13,614 bases of DNA, from positions 1 through 13,614 of the forward strand of contig CALMXV010000320.1 of the NCBI GenBank assembly GCA_937871155.1. The letters run 5' to 3'. Positions within the stretch are counted from its first letter, which is position 1. The number at the start of each line of letters is the position of its first letter. The notes beneath the pieces are model-generated. The model had not been told where the DNA came from. It saw only the letters and a program-made list of their open reading frames with translations, and searched no databases. Shown here in pieces: positions 1 to 7,970 of this stretch. A program made the position numbers and the translations under genes. This DNA comes from an uncultured Taibaiella sp. GTDB lineage: Bacteria > Bacteroidota > Bacteroidia > Chitinophagales > Chitinophagaceae.

Positions 1-2
1 AC

Positions 3-194
3 CAAATTTATTTTCAACTTTCTTCAAAAAAATTATTCGACAAAGAAGAAGGCATTGTAGTGTATGGCCTATCTGACAGTCGTTTCAACCTATTTCATAA
101 ATATGATAGTGGTATTCTCTCTTTACAGGTGCTTCAAAATCATTTCCTATTTTTGAGACATGCAATATTGGCTTGTAAAATCAGAACCATTTAA
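3..194 (+). CDS. 3' end of an unidentified gene (partial, 5' end outside window)
   Basis: This frame is open from the left window edge for 63 codons and stops with TAA at 192-194. The residues (for example EEGIVVYGLSDSRFNLFHKY near the middle) look like ordinary protein rather than low-complexity translation, and the other two plus frames stop at 58-60 and 74-76. I do not recognise the family and see no motif. The frame overlaps the EVE gene start by 35 nt, which is long for this region, so the last codons, or the whole frame, could be chance: an open run of this length in A+T-rich DNA is unlikely but not excluded over six frames. The upstream sequence would decide. Confidence 0.42.
   Translation, partial: QIYFQLSSKKLFDKEEGIVVYGLSDSRFNLFHKYDSGILSLQVLQNHFLFLRHAILACKIRTI
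148..155 (+). promoter_or_regulatory. Bacteroidota -7 box TATTTTTG directly before the EVE gene
   Basis: TATTTTTG matches the Bacteroidota sigma-A -7 consensus TAnnTTTG exactly and ends 4 nt before the ATG at 160. The -33 element (TTG) is weak; only a TTTAC near 122-126 is seen. With the usual geometry, transcription would begin at or within a few bases of the ATG, so the mRNA would have almost no leader. Confidence 0.45.
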
Positions 195-570
195 ATATAG
201 CTGGGATCAGTTTCTGAAAGATGGTAAAACATTTTGGGATGGTGTACGCAACTATGCTGCACGTAACAATCTAAGAGCAATGAAGAAGGGAGACAAGGTT
301 TTCTTCTATCACAGCAACGAAGGTTTGGAAATAGTAGGCCTTGCAGAGGTTGTAAAAGAACATTACAAAGACCCTACTACCGCTGATACTAATTGGGTGG
401 TGGTAGATTTGAAACCTTTAAAAACTTTACCGCAACCTATTACTTTAGCTACCATAAAAGCCACTAAGGAACTTGCTGACATGGATTTAGTAAGGCTCTC
501 TCGCTTATCGGTAGGAAGTGTAAAGGAAAAAGAATATAAGCTACTGATGAAGATGGGCGGACTGAAGTAA
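160..570 (+). CDS. EVE domain-containing protein (PUA-like fold)
   Basis: The 136-residue protein is a single EVE domain, close to the usual 135-155 residues. The family signatures are in place: YWLVKSEP at residues 3-10, W26-D-G-V-R-N31 followed by A33-A-R-N36, the GDKVFFYHS strand at 44-52, and the C-terminal SVGSVKEKEYKLL stretch at about 117-129. EVE domains are related to PUA and YTH domains, and several members bind modified bases in DNA or RNA; the ligand here is not known. The ATG at 160 sits right before the conserved YWLVKSEP, so a later start is not possible. There is no restriction or modification gene beside it, so nothing links it to defence. It is probably a cytosolic single-gene unit with its own -7 box. 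Confidence 0.93.
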   Translation: MQYWLVKSEPFKYSWDQFLKDGKTFWDGVRNYAARNNLRAMKKGDKVFFYHSNEGLEIVGLAEVVKEHYKDPTTADTNWVVVDLKPLKTLPQPITLATIKATKELADMDLVRLSRLSVGSVKEKEYKLLMKMGGLK

Positions 571-692
571 AAAACAAGCTTCATAGATATTTAAAAGATG
601 AATGGTGCCAACGCCACTGAAGCTTTATAGTAGCAATACTGCTGACACCCCAAAAAAGAACTTTAAATTTAAGCAACAACGGCTGAAAAACA

Positions 693-724
693 TTTTGATG
701 TTTATCAATTGCCAATTTATTTTG
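693..724 (+). promoter_or_regulatory. Possible promoter of the helicase gene (TTTTG, 20 nt, TATTTTG)
   Basis: TTTTG at 693-697 is followed after 20 nt by TATTTTG at 718-724, one base short of TAnnTTTG. The spacing fits the Bacteroidota -33/-7 layout. The box ends 4 nt before the ATG at 729, so transcripts from it would be leaderless or nearly so. The rest of 571-728 holds no gene; it contains the distant 8-bp inverted repeat AAGCTTCA/TGAAGCTT at 576-583 and 618-625. Confidence 0.35.
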
Positions 725-728
725 TAAC

Positions 729-3212
729 ATGGAGCGTAACGATTTGTTTATACTAGCTGAGAAATGGGTGAATGAAACGAAAAGCAATATTTTTCTAACG
801 GGTAAAGCTGGTACTGGAAAAACAACCTTCTTAAAGCACATAAAAGAAACCACACATAAAAATGCTGTGGTGCTAGCGCCTACTGGTATTGCTGCTATCA
901 ATGCAGGTGGTAGTACCTTACATTCTTTTTTCCGTTTGCCTTTTGGCACCTTTATTCCTACGCAAAGTGCTCCAGATGACAATGAAAAAGTAATTACGGC
1001 TAGCAGTTTGCCTTCGTTGATTCGATACACCAAGCAACATATACAACTGATCAGAACACTAGAGTTACTAATAATTGATGAGGTGAGTATGGTACGTGCT
1101 GATGTACTGGACATGATAGATTTAATACTAAAACGAGTTCGCCATGCAGCACATTTGCCTTTTGGTGGTGTACAGGTCCTTTTCATAGGGGATATGCATC
1201 AACTACCTCCGGTGGTGAAAGAAGCAGAGGCACGTTTACTAGATACGTATTATGCAAGTCCTTATTTTTTCGATAGTCAAGTATTGAAACACGAGGCCCC
1301 TGTAATGATCACTTTGGAGAAGGTATATCGGCAGCAAGAAGAAAATTTTTTATCACTGCTTAATGAGCTACGGCATAATACTCTCTCCCCGGAAAGCTAC
1401 CAATTACTATTACAAAAAATAACCTCGACACCGCCAAATGACGATAGCTATATTACTCTGACCTCACATGTGGCTATGGCGGATAAAATGAATGAACTTT
1501 CGATGCAACAACTAGCAACGCCTTCGGTAACGTTTCAAGCAAACATAGAAGGAGATTTCCCAGAATTTAGCTTCCCCGCAGCTACAACGCTATCATTGAA
1601 AGTAGGCGCTAGAGTGATGTTTATTAAGAATGACCCTGACAAACAATACTTCAATGGTAAGACAGGCAAGATAATCAGTATTCAAAAAGAACAGCTACAA
1701 GTGCGGTGTGATGATGGAAAACAAGTGAATGTATCGGCTACATCTTGGCATCATGTAAAATATGCTACAAATGAGACAACGGGTGCTATCGAAGAAGTGA
1801 TACTTGGAAAATTTTGGCAGATACCCTTACGTTTAGCATGGGCAGTAACTATACATAAGAGTCAGGGACTGACCTTTGACAAAGTCATCATTGATGCTGA
1901 AAAATCTTTTGCTTCGGGACAGGTATATGTAGCCCTTAGCCGTTGTAAAACTTGGGAAGGCATTGTATTGTTGAGTAAGATAAAACCAGAATCACTGATG
2001 ACTGATTTTAAAATAATAGCTTTTAGCGAAAAATCTTGGCAACAGGAACAATTGGAAAAATGCTTACCGGCACAACAACACAGTTTCCAAGCAGAAAAAA
2101 TTTTAGAAACATTTGACCTAAGTGCTTGGAAAAAACAAGCAGCCGCACTGCAAAGAGCTGTATTAGAATTTGAACATTCCTTATCAAATGAAACGAAAGA
2201 CTACCTAAAACAACTTGCAAACGACTTACTAAAGCTTCATGATGTAGCTTATAAATTCAATCATCAACTTCAGCAGCTTGTCAATAATCAAGTGGCACTG
2301 GAAGAAAATACTACTTTACAAATTCGAATTAAAGAAGCATCTGTATATTTCTCTAAAACTAATAAAGGTTCGGTTGTTGACTCTCTTGAATCGCTTCCGG
2401 ACGCACCAGACAATGCGTTATATGCCAAACAACTTTTAGCACAATTAGAAGTCATCCGTGAATCATCATTGCTTCATCAATCATTATGGGAAGTATTTGC
2501 TGGCGGCTTTAGCACTTCCATTTATCAAGCTACAAAAGCAAAGACGCTTCAAGAGCTCTCAAAACTAAAGCCCTTGAAATGGGGAAAAAGCACTACTCAA
2601 AAAAATGCTGTTGCAAAAGTGGGTAGTCACCAAAGCTTGCTACAAGACCTTAAAATTTGGAGGGCGGAAACCGCTGCAACTCTTGGCGTAGAGCCTTATC
2701 GTATATTAAGCAATAAAGCTATTGATGGTATTGTTGCACAGCTTCCTCTCAATAAAAAAGCTTTGATGACTGTGCATGGGATCGGTGCTAAAAAAACAAA
2801 AGACTATGGTGATAAGCTTCTAGAAATCATTGGCGCTTATCAAACCCTATTACCTGAACTTGACTTTGAAGAACAACCTAACAAGAAAACTAAAGAAAAA
2901 GGGATTAGTGGCACCTACCAAGACACTCTAGTGCTTTACCAATCGGGTATGGATATGGCTGCCATTGCGACCGCTAGAAATTTAACCAAAGGCACTATCG
3001 GTTCTCATTTTTATAAACTTATTTTAGAGAAAGCAATCTTCCTTAGAGACGTACTTAATGAAGCAAAAGAACAAGCTATAAGGACGGTACTTGAAGAGGT
3101 AGTTGACGAGATGAACTATTTATCCCTAGCAAAAGAACAACTAGGTGATGCCTATGAATACCACGAAATAAAATGGGTTTTAGCCCAGCTACAATTGGAA
3201 AAAGAAGCTTGA
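729..3212 (+). CDS. PIF1-like SF1B DNA helicase with C-terminal HRDC and HTH_40 domains
   Basis: This is an ATP-dependent DNA helicase of 827 residues. The N-terminal half has the PIF1/RecD-like motifs: Walker A GKAGTGKTT at 25-33, motif Ia APTGIAAINAGGSTLHSFF at 50-68, Walker B IIDE at 115-118, motif III GDMHQLPPV at 154-162, VYRQ with R201, TIHKSQG at 374-380, and VYVALSR at 399-405. Residues about 470-610 look helical and match nothing I know. An HRDC-like domain follows at about 637-705, with the VHGIGAKKTKDYGDKLL helix-hairpin part, and then an HTH_40-like domain from about 728 (YQSGMDMAAIATARNLTKGTIGSHF) as found after HRDC in RecQ proteins. The start is fixed because Walker A begins 25 residues after the ATG and the next Met is at 121. 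The likely role is genome maintenance (G-quadruplex, fork or repair substrates); the exact substrate is inferred only from the domains. Confidence 0.92.
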   Translation: MERNDLFILAEKWVNETKSNIFLTGKAGTGKTTFLKHIKETTHKNAVVLAPTGIAAINAGGSTLHSFFRLPFGTFIPTQSAPDDNEKVITASSLPSLIRYTKQHIQLIRTLELLIIDEVSMVRADVLDMIDLILKRVRHAAHLPFGGVQVLFIGDMHQLPPVVKEAEARLLDTYYASPYFFDSQVLKHEAPVMITLEKVYRQQEENFLSLLNELRHNTLSPESYQLLLQKITSTPPNDDSYITLTSHVAMADKMNELSMQQLATPSVTFQANIEGDFPEFSFPAATTLSLKVGARVMFIKNDPDKQYFNGKTGKIISIQKEQLQVRCDDGKQVNVSATSWHHVKYATNETTGAIEEVILGKFWQIPLRLAWAVTIHKSQGLTFDKVIIDAEKSFASGQVYVALSRCKTWEGIVLLSKIKPESLMTDFKIIAFSEKSWQQEQLEKCLPAQQHSFQAEKILETFDLSAWKKQAAALQRAVLEFEHSLSNETKDYLKQLANDLLKLHDVAYKFNHQLQQLVNNQVALEENTTLQIRIKEASVYFSKTNKGSVVDSLESLPDAPDNALYAKQLLAQLEVIRESSLLHQSLWEVFAGGFSTSIYQATKAKTLQELSKLKPLKWGKSTTQKNAVAKVGSHQSLLQDLKIWRAETAATLGVEPYRILSNKAIDGIVAQLPLNKKALMTVHGIGAKKTKDYGDKLLEIIGAYQTLLPELDFEEQPNKKTKEKGISGTYQDTLVLYQSGMDMAAIATARNLTKGTIGSHFYKLILEKAIFLRDVLNEAKEQAIRTVLEEVVDEMNYLSLAKEQLGDAYEYHEIKWVLAQLQLEKEA

Positions 3213-3245
3213 TATATTCCAAAAAATGTTTCTGAATCCTTTTAT

Positions 3246-3253
3246 TACTTTTG
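3246..3253 (+). promoter_or_regulatory. -7 box TACTTTTG of the ammonia-lyase gene
   Basis: TACTTTTG is an exact TAnnTTTG match in the 64-nt gap between helicase and lyase. It lies 23 nt before the ATG at 3277, giving a leader of roughly 18 nt. No convincing -33 TTG is seen about 19 nt upstream. The box suggests that the lyase is transcribed separately from the helicase. Confidence 0.55.
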
Positions 3254-3276
3254 CAATCCTCAATTGAAAAAACAGT

Positions 3277-4872
3277 ATGATTACAATAAACGCAAAATCT
3301 CTCGACCTTGCCGCGTTTGAGCGAATAGTTTTACAAAAAGAAACCCTACATCTCGATGCTGCTTCTATCCAAAATGTAGTTGACAGCTATGAATTTTTAG
3401 CAGCATTTTCTGACGATAAGCTTATCTATGGTATCAATACCGGCTTTGGTCCTATGGCACAATACCGAATTGATGATGCCGACCGTAAAAAACTTCAATA
3501 CAACTTGATTCGTAGCCATAGCTCTGGCATGGGTCAAATCCTTCCGGAGCAGCAATGTCGTGCTACTTTATTAGCTCGCATGAATACATTACTACTTGGC
3601 TATAGTGGTGTGCATGTAAGCACCATTAACCTCATGGTGAACTTAATAAATGCTGAAGCATACCCTTGCATCTATGCACATGGTGGCGTGGGTGCCAGTG
3701 GTGATTTGGTACAGTTGGCGCATCTTGCATTAGGATTAATAGGAGAAGGAGAGTTTTGGTTTAAAGGCGAAATCGTAAAAGCAAAAACAGTTTTTGAAAC
3801 ATTACAATTACATCCTCTAGAAGTTCATATCCGTGAAGGGTTAGGACTTTTAAATGGCACTTCTGCGATGACGGGGATAGGAGCAATCAATGTACTTCAT
3901 GCTCGTAAACTTATCACAGGACAAATTCTGTTTTCATTAATGGTGAATGAAATCATGCAAGCCTATGACGATCATTTTTCGGAAGAACTAAATAGTGTAA
4001 AACTCCATCCAGGACAGCAAATGGTGGCTAAAGCTATGCGTGCTATCTCTAAAAAAAGTGGTTTACTAAGAAAGCGTCATGAACATTTATACGATAAAAA
4101 AGTTACGGAGCATGTAATAGAAGATAAAGTTCAGGAGTATTATTCCCTTCGATGCGTGCCTCAAATTCTAGGTCCCGTTTATGATACTATTGAAAACACT
4201 GCACGTGTTATTACCGGTGAGTTAAACTCGGTAAATGACAATCCAGTTATTGATAAAGAGCATAAAAATATTTTTCACGGAGGTAATTTCCATGGCGACT
4301 ATACTGCTTTAGAAATGGATAAATTAAAAATTGCTATCACTAAGCTTTCCATGCTCGCTGAAAGACAATTGAATTTTTTACTCAATCATCATTTGAATAA
4401 AAAGCTTCCCCCATTTATCAATATGGGTCAGTTAGGTCTCAATTTCGGCATTCAAGGGATGCAATACCCTGCGGTGAGCAATGTAGCCGAAAACCAAACA
4501 CTAAGCAACCCAATGTATATCCATAGTATCTCCAACAACAACGATAACCAAGACATCGTAAGTATGGGATGCAATGCAGCTCAAATGTGTGCTCGCGTAA
4601 TTGAAAACACCTTTGAAGTACTATCAGTACATGCTTTAGCCATCATTCAATCTATAACTCATCTTGGTTATCAAGATAAATTATCACCGGCTACAAAATG
4701 GATGTATGATGAATTAAGTGCCTTAACACCTGCCTTTACTGAAGATGAAAGCTCCAACGAACGTTTCTTAAAAATCAAAAATTGGTTGATGGAAACCGAA
4801 GTTGGCGATAAGATGAAAGCCTTGCTAGGCTTTGATAGCTGGCAATTAGTGGAAATTCCGAATCATCAGTAA
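3277..4872 (+). CDS. Aromatic amino-acid ammonia-lyase, HutH/TAL family (histidine or tyrosine ammonia-lyase)
   Basis: This 531-residue MIO enzyme removes ammonia from an aromatic amino acid without an added cofactor. The self-forming MIO triad Ala-Ser-Gly is at 140-142 within GGVGASGDL. The catalytic Tyr is Y51 in IYGINTGFGPM. YYSLRCVPQ and the late NPMYIHSISNNNDNQDIVSMG block are also present. The selectivity pair is S80-H81 (NLIRSHSSG), as in histidine ammonia-lyases. However, the whole pattern, including DLVQLAHLAL where most HutH have DLxPL, is very like the Flavobacterium johnsoniae tyrosine ammonia-lyase as I remember it, and that enzyme also has SH. So urocanate or p-coumarate could be the product. 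No hutU, hutI or hutG, and no flexirubin or aryl-polyene genes, are nearby to decide. Automatic annotation would probably say hutH. Function at family level is certain; the substrate is not. Confidence 0.93.
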   Translation: MITINAKSLDLAAFERIVLQKETLHLDAASIQNVVDSYEFLAAFSDDKLIYGINTGFGPMAQYRIDDADRKKLQYNLIRSHSSGMGQILPEQQCRATLLARMNTLLLGYSGVHVSTINLMVNLINAEAYPCIYAHGGVGASGDLVQLAHLALGLIGEGEFWFKGEIVKAKTVFETLQLHPLEVHIREGLGLLNGTSAMTGIGAINVLHARKLITGQILFSLMVNEIMQAYDDHFSEELNSVKLHPGQQMVAKAMRAISKKSGLLRKRHEHLYDKKVTEHVIEDKVQEYYSLRCVPQILGPVYDTIENTARVITGELNSVNDNPVIDKEHKNIFHGGNFHGDYTALEMDKLKIAITKLSMLAERQLNFLLNHHLNKKLPPFINMGQLGLNFGIQGMQYPAVSNVAENQTLSNPMYIHSISNNNDNQDIVSMGCNAAQMCARVIENTFEVLSVHALAIIQSITHLGYQDKLSPATKWMYDELSALTPAFTEDESSNERFLKIKNWLMETEVGDKMKALLGFDSWQLVEIPNHQ

Positions 4873-4894
4873 TCGATAAAATATTTAAAAAAAC

Positions 4895-4926
4895 AACGGG
4901 TAATAGCAGATAAACTATTACCCGTT
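4895..4926. terminator. Bidirectional intrinsic terminator between the lyase gene and sbcC
   Basis: A perfect 12-bp stem, AACGGGTAATAG (4895-4906) with CTATTACCCGTT (4915-4926), encloses an 8-nt loop. On the plus strand it is followed by TTTTCATTT, and on the minus strand by GTTTTTTTAAAT, so it can stop both converging transcripts. It lies 22 nt after the lyase stop and only 5 nt after the sbcC stop. Confidence 0.88.
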
Positions 4927-4931
4927 TTCAT

Positions 4932-7900
4932 TTAGGCTACAGAAATTAAGCTACCGCGCTCCGGGTCGTTGACGACAGTAACAGCAGTACTTATTTGTTC
5001 TTTCAATTCGTCAAGGTGTGTTATGATGCCTACGATTTTATTTTCTTTATTAAGGTTGGATAAAGTTTCAAAAATGACACTAACGGATTCCGGGTCTTGA
5101 GTACCAAAGCCTTCATCAATGAAAAAGAAATTCCTATCTGACTTGGCAATTGTTTGTACACTTTCTGCAAGTGCTAAAGCCAGCGACAAAGAAGCTTGAA
5201 ATAGTTGACCTCCTGATAATGTTTTCACACTCCTATGCCTTCCTTCGTTAAGATAGTCGAGCACTTCAAAGCTGTTGGCTTCATTGATTTGTAGGCTCAG
5301 TCGGTTGCGTGTCATTTTCTGAAAACGAACATTCGCTTGCTCACAAAGCTGCCTTAGATAAACGGAGGAAACATATTGAACAAAGCCGGCGCCTTTAAAC
5401 AAAGTTTTTAACAATTTGATGTTCTCTGCCCGTCTTGATAATACATCATGTTTGATAATTAAAACTTGCTTTAGTTCCCATTCTGTTTCCATTTGCTCCA
5501 AAGTGGCTTTCTGTGTGATGTATTGTTCATACAGTTGATTATATTGTAGTCTAAGTGCAGATAGTTTTTCTTCTACTTGTTGTAATAAAGCTTCACTAAA
5601 CTCGGTGTTTTGAAGCTTGGCTTGTAGAATATTAATACTTGTCTTGGTGGCTTCCAATTGTATTTGATAATCCTTTAGTTTTTTGCGTGATGCTTCACCT
5701 ATATTCGTCAGTGTCAATTGAGCTTTCAACTCTTCTATAGATGCTAAGTTTTCGTTTACAATACTGGCTTCCAATGAGGCTTGCAATGAATTTTTAGTAG
5801 CTTCTTGTTCTTCCTTTTGCTGAGTTAATAGTGTTAGCTGCGCATTATAAGTAGTCATTTTTTTAGCAGCTTCATCTCGTTTTGATTGTAACTCTTTAAA
5901 TCTTGTTTCAAGTTTTGTAAGCGAAAGTTGCTGATGATTGTGCATAGCTAGCACTTCATCTTTTGTGTTGTTTTTAAAAGCTTCAAACTCCAGATGCTTT
6001 AAGTTGGAAAGAAATGATTGCAACAAAGTCTTTCCTTCGTTTTCTTTGAGTCTTAATTCTTCTATTCTAAGTCTGTATTTTTCAATCGTCGCTTGTATAG
6101 CTTCTTTATTTCTTCTACACTGTTCAAGTTCTTGAGTATTCGTTTCTATCAAAGCGGCTAATTGTTGAGCATCTAATTTCATTTGCTCAAAATCTTTATA
6201 GTCATCTGCATTAAAATCATTCCAAGAAAATGCTTCACGATGCGCTTCTTTGGCTTGATGGTTTTGGCTGAGGCGTTGTTGTTCCTCTTGAAGTACTTGC
6301 TGATAAAAAGAAAGTTTTTCTTTTTTTGCACTCACATTTGCTTGTTTCTTTATGAGTAGGTCTTTGGATTTTTCTAAGTCTTTTATTGTTTGTTTTAGTT
6401 GCTTCAAGATACTTGTTACGTCTTCGCTTTGTAAGATATTGGGGTGCTCTAAGGCTCCACATAAAGGACAGGGGCAGCCATCTTGCAAGTCATGCACATA
6501 GGCTTTCAATTTCTCTTGCACTTCTGCTTGACTTTGTTGTTCGGCAAAATGCTGGAGTTGTTTTTCAAAGTCTTGTAATTGCAACTTACAATCCTCATCA
6601 AAGCTATCGAGATTCACTTGATGGCTCTTGAGTTCTTGAAGCACTTCATCAATCGAGGTTTGATGTTTAGCTATTTGTTGATGGCATTGTGTAGTAATAT
6701 TTTCAAGTGATATCAATTGTTGATACCAAGCTTCGGCCGCAATAAAACTTTGAGCATTGATACCTTCTCGCTTTAACTGCTGTAACGCTTCATCTTTTTC
6801 TTTGATCTCCTTTTGAAGTTTATTTAAATTATTTTCAGCACTCTCTACTTCTATTTTTCCTTTTGCTAAGCGAGCGGTAGCGTCTTCTACGTCTTTTATT
6901 TTTTCTAGTATTTTGCTTATGGTTGTTAAGTCATCCAGCTCTTGTTGCTTCTGCTGCCAAAGGTCCATCTCAGGTGCAAGCGTTAATAATTCCTCTTCAA
7001 TAGTTTTAAAATCTTCAGTGCTTTGTTGCTTATCTTTTTCTACTTGCCTAAGATTGACAGTGACAACCTGTAATGCTGTGTTCGCTCTATCATAATCCTG
7101 TAAAGCACTTCGGAAGCGTTGAGTTAATCGGTCAAATGTTTCTATGGATTGTTGTATTTGCAGCATGGTATCCTCTTGAGTTTTCAGTTCGTTCAATTCC
7201 TTTTCCTTTCTTGCTAGCTGCACATAATCTCCTTCTAGTTGTTTTAGTTTATTAATGCGTTCTTGAGTTTTTTCTAGTTGTTCGCGAGCGTGATTGGTTA
7301 TTGAATGGCTCTCTGTTACTGATTGTTTCAATTGCTTCAATGCGCCTTCAGATACAGCTTCCAAGCCTTCAAGTTTTCCGATAAGCATATCCAACTCTCT
7401 AGAATTTTTCCTTTCAATCACTATAACATTGTCTTGTAAATCGTAATGATGTAAATGAAAAATCTCTTTCATCATCCTCGTCCTATCCGCTGGCACCAAC
7501 TCAAGGAACTCTTTAAATTGCCCTTGAGGGATGATAATGGTGCTTTTAAAATTTGCATAGTTTAAGCCTATGATTTTAGTAGCATCGGTATGCTCTAATG
7601 GCACCCAATTTCCTTCGATACATTCATAAAAAATAACGGTTGTTGGCTTTACCTCTTCAAACTTACTGCCATGACGTTTGAACTCTCTTACGGCACGATA
7701 AAGTTTTTGCTCATAGTTGTAAAATTCAAAATCAATATAGATACGATTCGATTTTAAGTTCATCATATTATACCCTCTACTATCCCGTGAATGAAGGCGT
7801 TCGGTTTCGCCATAAAGCGCAAAGGTGATGGCTTCTAAGATGGTGGACTTTCCGGAACCTACGGCACCAAAGATGCCAAACAATCCGGAGTGATTGAGGT

Positions 7901-7970
7901 AGTTAAAATCTAACGTTTGTCTTTCTTGGTAAGAGTAAAGCCCTTCTAGTGTCAGTTTATTCGGCAGCAT
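4932..7970 (-). CDS. sbcC: SbcC, Rad50-like ATPase subunit of the SbcCD nuclease
   Basis: SbcC is the ATP-driven SMC-like partner of SbcD. The complex opens and cuts DNA hairpins and blocked double-strand ends during replication and repair. The 1012-residue protein has the full layout: N-terminal Walker A GAVGSGKST at 35-43, a long coiled coil (about 180-490), the zinc hook CPLC at 501-504 followed by EHP, a second coiled coil (about 510-830), then the ABC signature LSGGQ at 918-922, Walker B FFFIDE with D952 and E953, and the H-loop residue H985 (ITHLDEL). The length matches the family. The ATG at 7970 lies 14 nt inside the end of sbcD, so the two are translationally coupled. C499, just before the hook pair, is an extra cysteine. 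Very sure of the identity. Confidence 0.96.
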   Translation of the reverse strand: MLPNKLTLEGLYSYQERQTLDFNYLNHSGLFGIFGAVGSGKSTILEAITFALYGETERLHSRDSRGYNMMNLKSNRIYIDFEFYNYEQKLYRAVREFKRHGSKFEEVKPTTVIFYECIEGNWVPLEHTDATKIIGLNYANFKSTIIIPQGQFKEFLELVPADRTRMMKEIFHLHHYDLQDNVIVIERKNSRELDMLIGKLEGLEAVSEGALKQLKQSVTESHSITNHAREQLEKTQERINKLKQLEGDYVQLARKEKELNELKTQEDTMLQIQQSIETFDRLTQRFRSALQDYDRANTALQVVTVNLRQVEKDKQQSTEDFKTIEEELLTLAPEMDLWQQKQQELDDLTTISKILEKIKDVEDATARLAKGKIEVESAENNLNKLQKEIKEKDEALQQLKREGINAQSFIAAEAWYQQLISLENITTQCHQQIAKHQTSIDEVLQELKSHQVNLDSFDEDCKLQLQDFEKQLQHFAEQQSQAEVQEKLKAYVHDLQDGCPCPLCGALEHPNILQSEDVTSILKQLKQTIKDLEKSKDLLIKKQANVSAKKEKLSFYQQVLQEEQQRLSQNHQAKEAHREAFSWNDFNADDYKDFEQMKLDAQQLAALIETNTQELEQCRRNKEAIQATIEKYRLRIEELRLKENEGKTLLQSFLSNLKHLEFEAFKNNTKDEVLAMHNHQQLSLTKLETRFKELQSKRDEAAKKMTTYNAQLTLLTQQKEEQEATKNSLQASLEASIVNENLASIEELKAQLTLTNIGEASRKKLKDYQIQLEATKTSINILQAKLQNTEFSEALLQQVEEKLSALRLQYNQLYEQYITQKATLEQMETEWELKQVLIIKHDVLSRRAENIKLLKTLFKGAGFVQYVSSVYLRQLCEQANVRFQKMTRNRLSLQINEANSFEVLDYLNEGRHRSVKTLSGGQLFQASLSLALALAESVQTIAKSDRNFFFIDEGFGTQDPESVSVIFETLSNLNKENKIVGIITHLDELKEQISTAVTVVNDPERGSLISVA

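Noticed and set aside
576..625. Inverted repeat AAGCTTCA/TGAAGCTT after the EVE gene as a terminator
   Set aside because: The arms are 34 nt apart, the stem is only 8 bp and no T run follows; too weak to call.
581..1186. Long minus-strand open frame opposite the helicase 5' end
   Set aside because: It lies over the Walker A to Walker B region of a clear helicase gene and its translation is Ser/Cys/Val-rich with no family resemblance.
160..3212. EVE protein plus helicase as a defence island
   Set aside because: EVE domains do occur in modification-dependent restriction, but here the domain stands alone, no nuclease or methyltransferase is present, and the genes are separated by 158 nt with what looks like separate promoters.
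3277..4872. A histidine-utilisation (hut) operon
   Set aside because: Only the lyase is present; neighbours are a helicase and sbcC, both unrelated to histidine breakdown.
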